Shown here: positions 1-6,812 of the stretch, in pieces | Layout: the number at the start of each line of letters is the position of its first letter | Numbering within the stretch: the stretch's first letter is position 1 | NCBI GenBank assembly: GCA_019594305.1 | Contig: JAFDTZ010000051.1 | Location: forward strand, 1-14,110 | Origin: Thermoplasmata archaeon | GTDB lineage: Archaea; Thermoplasmatota; Thermoplasmata; Halarchaeoplasmatales; Halarchaeoplasmataceae | Reading direction: 5' to 3' | Length of the DNA: 14,110 nucleotides | Position numbers and translations under genes: made by a program | Notes under the pieces: generated by a model | Database searches by the model: none | Seen by the model: only the letters and a program-made list of their open reading frames with translations | Told to the model about the DNA's origin: nothing

Positions 1-2
1 CC

Positions 3-1211
3 GATGAGGGTGAGGACAAGGTGGCAAAAGCTGCCAGGGAGAAAAAGTTGGAGCCGATGGAATTGGTGACAGGACCGATAAGAAAATGGTATCGCGAGAT
101 GGATGCCTTGAACATGAAGATACACAACGTCAACCCGAGGGCTACGGGACACATGATGGAGATGATAGAGGCCATCCAGGTGATGATAGAGAATGGTTAT
201 GCCTACGAGAGCAACGGCACCATCTACTTCGATGTGCCAAAATTTGCAGATGATCACGGATACCCCATACTGGGTAAGAGAACCGGAGACTCTCTGGAAG
301 CTGGTGCCGGAGGACGCGTTTCGGAAAATAAATTATCGGAAAAAAGATCACCGTTGGACTTCGCACTCTGGATAAAGGCAGAACCTAACCACATAATGAA
401 GTGGAGCAGCCCATGGGGTAAGGGATATCCCGGATGGCATCTGGAGTGCAGTGTGATGTCCTCCAAATACCTTGGTGAACAGTTCGACATACACACCGGA
501 GGTGTGGACCATATATTTCCGCACCACCCCAACGAACGTGCACAGAACATGGCGATGAGTTGCTGTATCGAGGAACCCGTTAAGTATTGGATACACAGCG
601 CACACATCACTGTGAACGGCGAAAAGATGTCCAAAAGCAAAGGCAACTTCTACACCGTTGCCGAGCTACTCGACGAGTACGAACCTGCAGTTATCCGCAT
701 GTTCTTCGCCAGCATACACTACCGTTCCCAGAGTGACTTCAGCATAGATTCACTGGAAGAGTCCAAGAAGCGACTGGAGAGATTCCGAAATACGCTACGC
801 ACGGCAGATTCGTGGGACGGCGGTGACGATGATAGTCTCGAAGGCCATATAAAATGGATACGCAAAGATTTCGAAAACGCCATGGACGACGATCTGAATA
901 CGCCCCTGGCCATGAGCAAATTGCTGGAATTCGCCGGGCATATCAATAAAAGTAAGCACAACCGCAAGGAGATACTCGTTAAAGCGGCGGAACAACTCAA
1001 AGACTTTTTAGGAGTACTGGGAATTCCGTTGGAACCGGCTGAAAAAAGCGTAGTGGACGGCGGAGAGTACATAGACCTGTTATTGGAGATACGGGAAAAG
1101 CTCAGGGAGAACAGGGAGTTCGCACTTGCGGACCTCATACGTGACGAATTGATCAGAAGGAACATCGTGGTAGAGGATACGCCGGAGGGCGCACGATGGC
1201 GTATGAAATGA
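3..1211 (+). CDS. cysS: Cysteinyl-tRNA synthetase, 5' truncated by window edge
   Basis: Charges tRNA-Cys with cysteine in the cytoplasm. The reading frame is open from base 3, so the gene enters from outside the window; 402 residues are visible, against a usual length of about 460-480, and the N-terminal part with the HIGH motif is missing. The GTG at 21 is internal, not a start. Visible family signatures are PRATGHMMEMIEAI near the left end, the zinc-site segments GWHLECS and FPHHPNERAQ (Cys, His and Glu ligands kept), and the class I signature GEKMSKSKGNF. The C-terminal region is helical and ends in RDELIRRNIVVEDTPEGARW, as is usual for the family. The gene stops at 1211, followed by a 79-nt gap with its own promoter for the next cassette. 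Identification is secure; only the true start is unseen. Confidence 0.95.
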   Translation, partial: DEGEDKVAKAAREKKLEPMELVTGPIRKWYREMDALNMKIHNVNPRATGHMMEMIEAIQVMIENGYAYESNGTIYFDVPKFADDHGYPILGKRTGDSLEAGAGGRVSENKLSEKRSPLDFALWIKAEPNHIMKWSSPWGKGYPGWHLECSVMSSKYLGEQFDIHTGGVDHIFPHHPNERAQNMAMSCCIEEPVKYWIHSAHITVNGEKMSKSKGNFYTVAELLDEYEPAVIRMFFASIHYRSQSDFSIDSLEESKKRLERFRNTLRTADSWDGGDDDSLEGHIKWIRKDFENAMDDDLNTPLAMSKLLEFAGHINKSKHNRKEILVKAAEQLKDFLGVLGIPLEPAEKSVVDGGEYIDLLLEIREKLRENREFALADLIRDELIRRNIVVEDTPEGARWRMK

Positions 1212-1251
1212 TACAATTTTTAGAGACTCACATTCGCTCACCCCTCCCCCT

Positions 1252-1268
1252 TTGTGCTTATTATACTA
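1252..1268 (+). promoter_or_regulatory. Archaeal TATA-type promoter of the RadA-like/PolB cassette
   Basis: A CTTATTATA element (1257-1265) lies about 26-30 nt before the ATG at 1291 and follows a pyrimidine-rich tract (CCCCTCCCCCTTT) that could also act as the cysS terminator. The spacing puts the transcription start at or just before the ATG, so the first cassette gene is probably leaderless; no Shine-Dalgarno sequence is seen before it. Inferred from position and composition only. Confidence 0.4.
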
Positions 1269-1290
1269 TGAAGTAGAACATTGATATCCT

Positions 1291-1797
1291 ATGGATATGG
1301 ACTACCCGTTGAATTTGGGAGATATTAGGGTATTCCGAACCCGAAAACACCATCCGGTGAGCACTCTGGCCGTCAGATTAGCTGGCGAAACGTCCTTCGG
1401 TGCCGTGATCGTGGACGGGACCGCCACCGTCGACCCCTACTGGATGGTCAGGGTATGCAAACAACACGGGTTCAACGAGAAGGACGTTCTCAAAAAGGTA
1501 CGGATGGCCCGGGGGTTCACCGCGTACCAGATGAAAGATTTACTGTGTAAAGCGGAGAATATCTTGAGGGAAAATGCGGACCTTCGATTTTTGGGTGTGA
1601 TCGGCCTCAGCGAACGTTTCGCCGACGACGACCTTGGCATCGAAGAGGGTATCTGGCTCCGCTCTCAAACCGTGGAACACATACGACGATTGGTAGGGGA
1701 ATACCGATTGTACTGCGCGGTGGCGGACATCGAACCCAAAATATTCACCAAAAGATGCGGAGGTGATATACACGGGAAAGAGCGTGCCCACGTTTAG
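1291..1797 (+). CDS. RadA/Rad51-like protein lacking the P-loop (inactivated RecA-family paralogue)
   Basis: A 168-residue protein. Its centre resembles the ATPase core of archaeal RadA: GAVIVDGTATVDPYWMVRVC (residues 37-56) lies where RadA has its beta-strand/ArgGlu segment, VRMARGFTAYQM (70-81) matches the conserved vaRa...hQ strand, and RFLGVIGLSERFADDD (99-114) lies at the Walker B/'vDSl' region, but with the Asp replaced. No GxxxxGK(T/S) motif is present, so ATP hydrolysis is unlikely. It begins the cassette ending in the PolB2-like gene, and its end overlaps the annotated start of the next gene by 35 nt. By analogy with ImuA-type RecA relatives beside translesion polymerases, it may bind RadA or ssDNA and recruit the polymerase; this is inference. 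ATG 1291 is chosen from the TATA spacing; ATG 1297 is an alternative. Confidence 0.6.
   Translation: MDMDYPLNLGDIRVFRTRKHHPVSTLAVRLAGETSFGAVIVDGTATVDPYWMVRVCKQHGFNEKDVLKKVRMARGFTAYQMKDLLCKAENILRENADLRFLGVIGLSERFADDDLGIEEGIWLRSQTVEHIRRLVGEYRLYCAVADIEPKIFTKRCGGDIHGKERAHV
1760..1768 (+). promoter_or_regulatory. Strong Shine-Dalgarno sequence that confuses the start of the small cassette gene
   Basis: GGAGGTGAT is close to the full complement of the 16S rRNA 3' end and contains the GTG that would be the upstream start codon of the 89-aa gene. A ribosome bound here would normally initiate about 5-9 nt further on, where only non-standard codons in the gene's frame occur, or at GTG 1784. It therefore decides, or at least questions, the start. 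Confidence 0.5.
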
Positions 1798-2032
1798 GCA
1801 GGAGCTGGACAGGATAATATACGAGTGGGGTAAATTTCGAAGGGCCCTCAGGAGGGAGGAAAGGGAAGAATTCGACGAATTGATGCGAAGGGCGAAGAGA
1901 CACGTTTCCGCGGCCCAGTACCAGGCAAATCCGGACCCCATGGAATCGGTATTCATATCGATCCTGTTGGAGCACGAGATGGAGATAGCGAGGCTCAAGC
2001 GGAGGTTGGAAGATGAGGGGTTGGATACTTGA
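1763..2032 (+). CDS. Small charged helical protein of the PolB cassette
   Basis: An 89-residue, highly charged, predicted all-helical protein with no membrane segment. It begins V/MIYTGKSVPTFRQELDRI and contains an Arg/Glu-rich stretch (residues 25-45) and a C-terminal helix (about 63-85). I recognise no enzymatic motif. Tight packing between the RadA-like gene (35-nt overlap) and the PolB gene (20-nt overlap) implies co-translation and probably a shared complex. The start is uncertain: the GTG at 1763 lies inside GGAGGTGAT (1760-1768), a near-perfect Shine-Dalgarno sequence, so translation may instead begin downstream, for example at the in-frame GTG 1784, although 15 nt is a long spacing. 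The protein is probably real because its frame is intact and both neighbours overlap it. Its function is unknown; an adaptor role is a guess. Confidence 0.7.
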   Translation: MIYTGKSVPTFRQELDRIIYEWGKFRRALRREEREEFDELMRRAKRHVSAAQYQANPDPMESVFISILLEHEMEIARLKRRLEDEGLDT

Positions 2033-4163
2033 CATCTATCCGGATCTGAACAAGGGCAAGATGGTGATCTGGTTCAAAACGGATAGGCAGTGCTACAGGA
2101 TAACCCATGAGCACGACACACCATTTTACGTAAGAGCACTGGACGGCGACTACAGAGAGGTTGTTCGTGCGTATGATGATATGGGTTTCGAAACGGGCAT
2201 GGAGACCAGAAAAATCGATATACTGGACGGCGTCGAGAAGAGATTGATGAGGGTGTCACCGGGAAAGGTATTCGACCCCAGAAAACACATAAACGCCTTG
2301 GAATTCTTCAACGGACACAGGGGATACGAATTCTACAACGTAGACATACCTCTGGACCTCCGCTTTCTGAATGACAACGATATAATGCCACTCTCATTGG
2401 TAGAGAAGGATAGAGAATGGAGTGACTTAGGTTCCGAAAAAAGTGTGCATTACGCCGTACCGCCCCTAAGAACCATTTCACTTGAGATCGATATCGATTC
2501 TTGCGATCTACCAAAAGAATCCGATACGTTGAAAGCGGTTTCTACAAACCATAAAAAGATAGAGGGAGACGAAGGTTATATACTTCGCGAACTGAACAGA
2601 TTGATTCGGAGGACAGACCCGGATGTTATAATCACCTCGGGAGGTGATTCGTTCGTACTGCCTTACCTCTTTCACCGGGCGGAACTTAACTCGGTTGAAC
2701 TAACCCTTGGTCGGGAAAAGACAAGGTACTACCCCAAAAACGGTAGGTCATATCATTCATACGGCAGGGTATTGTACAGACCTCCGGCATATCTTCTAAA
2801 GGGCAGGATACACATAGATTCCCGGAGTTCTTTTATGTACGGGGCAGGGGGACTTGAAGGGTTGATCGAGGTATCTCGATTATCGAAAATACCCCTTCAA
2901 CGCTTGTCACGACGGTCTCCGGGGGCCGCCATAGATGCCATGGAATTGATACAGGTGATAAAGGAGGGATATCTCATACCATGGAAGAAAAACTTCACCG
3001 AGAGATTCAAGTCTGCTAGACATTTACTTCTTTCCGACAGGGGCGGATATGTCTTCGAACCCCGTATAGGCATACACGAGGATGTGTTGAAGTTCGACTT
3101 CGCCAGCATGTACCCCTCCATAATCGACCGTTACAACCTATCTCCTGAAACCCTCAATGACGAGGGTTCCAGTCATCACAATGTTCCGGAGCTCGAATAT
3201 AGCGTGTGCAGTAATAGGCGTGGAGTGATACCTACCGTTGTTGCACCTGTTATACATCGAAGACAGCATTACAAGAAGATTTCTAACGGTGAAGATAAAT
3301 TCAGACAGCGTGCTGACTGTCTCAAATGGCTACTGGTCACCTGTTTCGGATATACTGGCTACAAAAAAGCAAGATTCGGTAGTATAGAAGTACATGAGAG
3401 CATAACCGCCTACGGCAGGGATATATTGTTGGAGGCCGCTGAGATCGCTCAAGAGATAGGATATGAAGTATTGCACGGTATCGTAGATTCTTTATGGTTG
3501 AAAGGTAGAGAAGAGGACATAACGAGATTGATACAAAAGGTGAGCATCGAGACGGGGATAGAACTTGAGTGGGAAGGTAAGTATCGGTGGCTCATCTTTC
3601 TTGCCTCCAAAACTGACCCCGGGGTAGGCGTTCCCAACCGTTATTTTGGTAAACTAAACGATGAAATAGAAGCTAAGGGAGTTTATCTGAGAAGACAGGA
3701 CACACCGTCCCTTTTTAAAGATGTGCAGAAAAAAATACTGGCAGAGATGGATAAAGCAGATACCGTTGATGAGTTAAAGGAACGCGCACCGAAATATCTT
3801 GATATTGTAAAGGGAACCTGGACAAGATTAAAAAAAGGCGAAGTACCGTGTGAAAAGTTGTACTTCACTAAGACCGTAGGTAAAGAGGTCGATGATTACA
3901 AACATATGACGGAAACAAAGGCGGCACTTATGCAATATGCTGATATGGTAACAGATGTAAACCCCGGCCAGAAGGTGAGATACGTAGTCACCTGCGGACA
4001 CAGTAATGACTATAGACAAAAGGTTGCGGTAGAAGGTAAGGAAACTGATCACTATGACAAGGATTACTACACAGATTATCTTTACAGAATTACCGGAGAA
4101 TTACTGGAGCCCTTCGGCTATCCGGAAGAGGTAGTGAAAAAAAAGATGGTGTTATTACGATAA
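2013..4163 (+). CDS. PolB2-like family B DNA polymerase homologue with non-canonical motifs
   Basis: A 716-residue B-family polymerase homologue. Polymerase motif A is intact (DFASMYPSII, Asp362). Motif B is KWLLVTCFGYTGY (Lys438 kept, but the usual Asn and Tyr are Val442 and Phe445). Motif C is HGIVDSLW instead of YGDTDS: the first Asp is Ile490 and the second is Asp492. By comparison with RB69 polymerase, Asp362 and Asp492 would be the two main metal ligands, so some catalysis is possible. The exonuclease looks dead: ExoI reads LEIDID (157-162) rather than DIE, and ExoII reads SGGDSFV (209-215) rather than NGDNFD. These features match the archaeal PolB2-type clade, described as inactivated or translesion-like, not the replicative PolB. 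ATG 2013 overlaps the previous gene by 20 nt. Its TAA directly abuts the stop codon of the convergent DUF99 gene. Confidence 0.85.
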   Translation: MRGWILDIYPDLNKGKMVIWFKTDRQCYRITHEHDTPFYVRALDGDYREVVRAYDDMGFETGMETRKIDILDGVEKRLMRVSPGKVFDPRKHINALEFFNGHRGYEFYNVDIPLDLRFLNDNDIMPLSLVEKDREWSDLGSEKSVHYAVPPLRTISLEIDIDSCDLPKESDTLKAVSTNHKKIEGDEGYILRELNRLIRRTDPDVIITSGGDSFVLPYLFHRAELNSVELTLGREKTRYYPKNGRSYHSYGRVLYRPPAYLLKGRIHIDSRSSFMYGAGGLEGLIEVSRLSKIPLQRLSRRSPGAAIDAMELIQVIKEGYLIPWKKNFTERFKSARHLLLSDRGGYVFEPRIGIHEDVLKFDFASMYPSIIDRYNLSPETLNDEGSSHHNVPELEYSVCSNRRGVIPTVVAPVIHRRQHYKKISNGEDKFRQRADCLKWLLVTCFGYTGYKKARFGSIEVHESITAYGRDILLEAAEIAQEIGYEVLHGIVDSLWLKGREEDITRLIQKVSIETGIELEWEGKYRWLIFLASKTDPGVGVPNRYFGKLNDEIEAKGVYLRRQDTPSLFKDVQKKILAEMDKADTVDELKERAPKYLDIVKGTWTRLKKGEVPCEKLYFTKTVGKEVDDYKHMTETKAALMQYADMVTDVNPGQKVRYVVTCGHSNDYRQKVAVEGKETDHYDKDYYTDYLYRITGELLEPFGYPEEVVKKKMVLLR

Positions 4164-4736
4164 CTACGCACGACCTCTGGATTCGCCCCTTACGATGCCG
4201 GAGGCTACTATATGACTTATACGGATAGGTTCGGGAAGTCGGCCCCTTACTGTAAATAGCTTTAGAAGTCTACCTGCCTCTTTGGGATCCAGCCCCTCTA
4301 CCTGGATAAATACGGGTTTGTGTTCGGTGGGGATACTATGTACTTCACCGCTTTTAATCGTCCGTATCCGTTCTCTCCAATCGGTTAGGTGGGATATCAT
4401 CGCCTCTTCGATGGATTTCATATCCGGCGGATCACGGGAGACACTCACCACCGGTATGCCGGTCCGGGCCCAAAGCTCTTTTAGGTTCACCAGGTTGAAA
4501 CCACCCAGGGCGGCCCCGTCGGTGAATATCACTCGTATCTGCTCGGCAAATCTCGATTCGTTGATCAAACATATCAGCTTTTCCGTAGCCTCAGTACCGT
4601 CTACCTCGACCTCGGTTGAAAGTACACCTTCAAGGTAGTTGGGTGCCCTTACCAAGCTGCCAACTACCAGCACGTTCTCATCTGTAAACTCAAAAGGGGC
4701 ATCGTCTATGCCTAGAGCCCTTATCATTGTTTTCAT
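4164..4736 (-). CDS. DUF99/UPF0215 family protein (putative endonuclease V-like)
   Basis: A 190-residue protein of the archaeal DUF99 family (PF01949), which is related in fold to endonuclease V and has been called endonuclease dU; a DNA-repair nuclease role is inferred from that relationship. Family signatures visible are MIRALGIDDAPF at the N-terminus, VVGSLVRAPNYLEGVLSTEVEVDG, IFTDGAALGGFNLVNL and GIPVVSVSRDPPD. I chose the ATG at 4736 rather than the upstream in-frame ATG at 4799 because homologues start just before RALGIDD, the upstream 21 residues overlap Pth2, and GGTGG lies 6 nt before ATG 4736. With this start the gene begins 19 nt after the Pth2 stop and is last in that operon. It converges on the PolB gene with no intergenic base. 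Confidence 0.85.
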   Translation of the reverse strand: MKTMIRALGIDDAPFEFTDENVLVVGSLVRAPNYLEGVLSTEVEVDGTEATEKLICLINESRFAEQIRVIFTDGAALGGFNLVNLKELWARTGIPVVSVSRDPPDMKSIEEAMISHLTDWRERIRTIKSGEVHSIPTEHKPVFIQVEGLDPKEAGRLLKLFTVRGRLPEPIRISHIVASGIVRGESRGRA

Positions 4737-4755
4737 AAATGCCACCGATTTCTGA

Positions 4756-5112
4756 TCACAGAAGTCCAAGGTCTCCGGTGACCTTGTCGATAACGTCATT
4801 GGGACCCGGACCGATACCGAGACATGTTCTTGTGCCCGGCGGTACCTCGGTCAAACCGGCATCGGAAACAATAGATGTAACCAGTCCGTTCTTATCGGCG
4901 ACCTCCTTTAGAAAATCCATGTGGGCCTCATCGTCACACTTCAACACAACCTTCTTTTGGCCTTCCCGATACCACTCGTTGAAATATTTATTCTTTTTTT
5001 TACTCGCTAAGGCACAAGTAACTGCAGCGTGGCATGTCTGTACCGCCATCTTTCCCGGTGAAAGTCTAAGATCTTTTCTTATAACAAGAACCATCTTGTA
5101 GTCAAAATCCAT
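4756..5112 (-). CDS. pth2: Peptidyl-tRNA hydrolase, Pth2 type
   Basis: Hydrolyses the ester bond of peptidyl-tRNAs released from stalled ribosomes and so recycles tRNA. At 118 residues it has the normal size of archaeal/eukaryotic Pth2. The active-site segments are present: SPGKMAVQTCHAAV (Lys21 and His28 region) and VSDAGLTEVPPGTRTCLGIG (Asp84, Thr88, Thr96). The N-terminal KMVLVIRKDL strand is typical. The start at 5112 is supported by a G-rich ribosome site (GAGAGGGGGT) about 7 nt upstream; ATG 5094 is an alternative start that would remove six residues. It lies 14 nt after the DUF1616-like gene and 19 nt before DUF99, all on the minus strand, so the three are probably one operon. Identification is very secure. 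Confidence 0.95.
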   Translation of the reverse strand: MDFDYKMVLVIRKDLRLSPGKMAVQTCHAAVTCALASKKKNKYFNEWYREGQKKVVLKCDDEAHMDFLKEVADKNGLVTSIVSDAGLTEVPPGTRTCLGIGPGPNDVIDKVTGDLGLL

Positions 5113-5126
5113 CGGCTTACCCCCTC

Positions 5127-5711
5127 TCAGTATATCTCCTCTGCCCTTCTTTTCTCAAGTTCCCGGAGTTTCTTGTCGACTTCCTTGAGCTCCTCTTCAG
5201 CTATATCTCTTTGCTTACTGTAATGCTCACGAATACTCTTCGCCTGTGACCTGCTTTTCTCCCTAGCCTCCTTGATCTTGTATTTAAGCTGCTGACGGCG
5301 TTGTGCTAACTTCTGCATATCCTGCATTATGGACTTGTCGTCCTTGTAATCAAATCCCTCCGGCGCGGGTTCCGGTGGTGCCGGTCTATCAAGAGAGTGA
5401 TGTATCCACCCCAACCACTGATATGCACCTTTATACCAACCTATGACAAAGAATATTGCCGTAAGTGATATCAGCATCGCCCAAAGATTGGAAGCTACAA
5501 AGTATCCCATATCGCCGTCCACGGGTAGAGAGCCAAGAAAAAATCCTACCAGTATAACGGTAACTATACTCATGCCCATACCGAGGGTTACCCTATAGAG
5601 CATGTCAAATTCCTTGTCCAGTTCACCCTTCCTTGGAAAAAGTGCATTTACCATGGTGAAACCAGGAAGGAAGAAAATGAATAGTAGACCGAATATGAGG
5701 TTTAGTATCAT
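5127..5711 (-). CDS. DUF1616-like membrane protein with C-terminal coiled coil
   Basis: A 194-residue protein. The first 92 residues hold three hydrophobic segments (about 3-23, 41-62 and 71-92), with FFLPGFTMVNALFPRKGELD between the first two; this resembles the start of the archaeal DUF1616 family. A Pro-rich linker (109-118) leads to a strongly charged, predicted coiled coil (about 125-192, rich in Lys, Glu, Arg and Gln) that should project into the cytoplasm. No enzymatic motif is visible. The gene is first in an operon with Pth2 and DUF99. The coiled-coil tail beside two cytosolic RNA/DNA-related proteins could suggest a membrane tether, but this is speculative. A TATA-like element lies 24-33 nt upstream of the ATG and no Shine-Dalgarno is seen, so it is probably leaderless. 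Confidence 0.7.
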   Translation of the reverse strand: MILNLIFGLLFIFFLPGFTMVNALFPRKGELDKEFDMLYRVTLGMGMSIVTVILVGFFLGSLPVDGDMGYFVASNLWAMLISLTAIFFVIGWYKGAYQWLGWIHHSLDRPAPPEPAPEGFDYKDDKSIMQDMQKLAQRRQQLKYKIKEAREKSRSQAKSIREHYSKQRDIAEEELKEVDKKLRELEKRRAEEIY

Positions 5712-5734
5712 CTTGGTAGTGTTATAGACGTATC

Positions 5735-5744
5735 CATAAATAGT
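5735..5744 (-). promoter_or_regulatory. TATA-like promoter of the DUF1616-like/Pth2/DUF99 operon
   Basis: On the minus strand CTATTTATGG lies 24-33 nt upstream of the ATG at 5711, preceded by an A-rich stretch that could be a TFB-recognition element. It lies in the 41-nt gap after the CNNM-like gene, giving the downstream operon its own promoter. Confidence 0.35.
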
Positions 5745-5752
5745 TTTTTCGT

Positions 5753-6751
5753 CTATTCTCGCCTATCGAACTCATCGTATATCTCACCGAGAAGCTCTTC
5801 CAAAATATCTTCGAGTGTTATCAAACCGTCGAACTTACCGTTCTCGTCCAGAACTATAGCCATATGAATTCGTTGCTTTTTCATACGGTGAAAAACATCG
5901 GTTATCTCTTCATCGTTTCTAACGAATCTGGGCACTTCTCTAGCGTATTCACCCATGGTGCCCATCTCTTCACCTAGTAGGTCTTTACTGTAAAGAACAC
6001 CTATAATCTTCTCGGTACCGTGCTCTGCAACCGGTATCCTGGTGAACCCATGTTCTTTTATGAATTCAACGCCTTCATAGTGAGATATCTCCGAATCTAA
6101 AACAAAACTGTCTTCCTTGGGTACTTTTACCGACTTCACTTTTAGATCTCCGAACCAAAAAACATTGTGAAGTATGTCTTTTTCTACCTCTTTGATAACG
6201 CCCTCGTCTTCCAACGCAGAGGCCAGATCTCTGATATCCGATTCCGTGATACGCATCTTCTCATCCTTAGTCTCGCCCCCGAGAAAGTGTATTATTCGGT
6301 TCGATATACCGCTAAGAACATATATCAACGGTCTGCAAACTAAGAACATGGTATAGATAAAACGTGCATTTTTTATGCTCAGCAACTGTTTGTTCTTGAT
6401 GGCAAAACCCTTAGGTGTTATCTCACCGAATATCAATATCAATATTGTAAGTCCGCCCACTGCGATCGATATCCCTAAATGACCTAGTGTGTCATATGTT
6501 ATCATTGTGGCTAAGGCCGACGCACTTATGTTTACAAGATTGTTTCCTATGAGAATGGTGATTATGGTACTGTCCATATCCATTTTCAATTTCATGATTA
6601 TATCCAAGTTCTTTTCCTTGGCTATTTTCATGTTGGCGATATCGACTTTGCTCAAAGCGGTCAACGCCGTCTCAGCACTGGCAAAACGTGCACTCAGGTA
6701 TATCAAAATCACAAGGACCAGTAGATACACCGATAAAGTCAGTGCGTCCAT
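5753..6751 (-). CDS. CNNM/CorC-like membrane protein (DUF21 plus CBS pair)
   Basis: A 332-residue membrane protein of the DUF21/CNNM family, whose members act in Mg2+ or other cation transport or its regulation. The N-terminal DUF21 domain (about 1-170) has four hydrophobic stretches and the signatures FASAETALTALSK and GEITPKGFAIKN. A CBS pair follows (about 200-330: KVKSVKVPKEDSFVLDSEIS ... HMAIVLDENGKFDGLITLED), presumably binding an adenine nucleotide. The protein ends at ILEELLGEIYDEFDRRE and so lacks the CorC_HlyC domain found at the C-terminus of many relatives. The ATG at 6751 sits 22-29 nt downstream of a TATA-like element. Substrate specificity cannot be read from the sequence. The following DUF1616-like gene is 41 nt away with its own promoter. 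Confidence 0.88.
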   Translation of the reverse strand: MDALTLSVYLLVLVILIYLSARFASAETALTALSKVDIANMKIAKEKNLDIIMKLKMDMDSTIITILIGNNLVNISASALATMITYDTLGHLGISIAVGGLTILILIFGEITPKGFAIKNKQLLSIKNARFIYTMFLVCRPLIYVLSGISNRIIHFLGGETKDEKMRITESDIRDLASALEDEGVIKEVEKDILHNVFWFGDLKVKSVKVPKEDSFVLDSEISHYEGVEFIKEHGFTRIPVAEHGTEKIIGVLYSKDLLGEEMGTMGEYAREVPRFVRNDEEITDVFHRMKKQRIHMAIVLDENGKFDGLITLEDILEELLGEIYDEFDRRE

Positions 6752-6767
6752 CTTTCAACCACGCATC

Positions 6768-6780
6768 CTATAAATGATTC
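6768..6780 (-). promoter_or_regulatory. TATA-like promoter of the CNNM-like gene
   Basis: The minus strand carries CATTTATAGG about 22-29 nt upstream of the ATG at 6751, in the 61-nt gap downstream of the TIM-barrel gene. No Shine-Dalgarno follows, consistent with a leaderless message. Confidence 0.4.
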
Positions 6781-6812
6781 TTTCATTTCCTTTTCGAATC
6801 GATATGTACATA

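Noticed and set aside
2013..4163. The PolB-like gene as the replicative DNA polymerase
   Set aside because: It lacks the DTD motif, canonical motif B and exonuclease ligands, and is shorter than archaeal replicative PolB (about 770-800 aa).
4737..4799. Longer DUF99 start at ATG 4799
   Set aside because: It overlaps Pth2 by 44 nt and adds residues not typical of the family; ATG 4736 has a good ribosome site.
6800..6811. Palindrome ATATGTACATAT downstream of the TIM-barrel gene
   Set aside because: A 12-bp A/T-rich self-complementary word is expected by chance at this scale and is not positioned at a promoter start.
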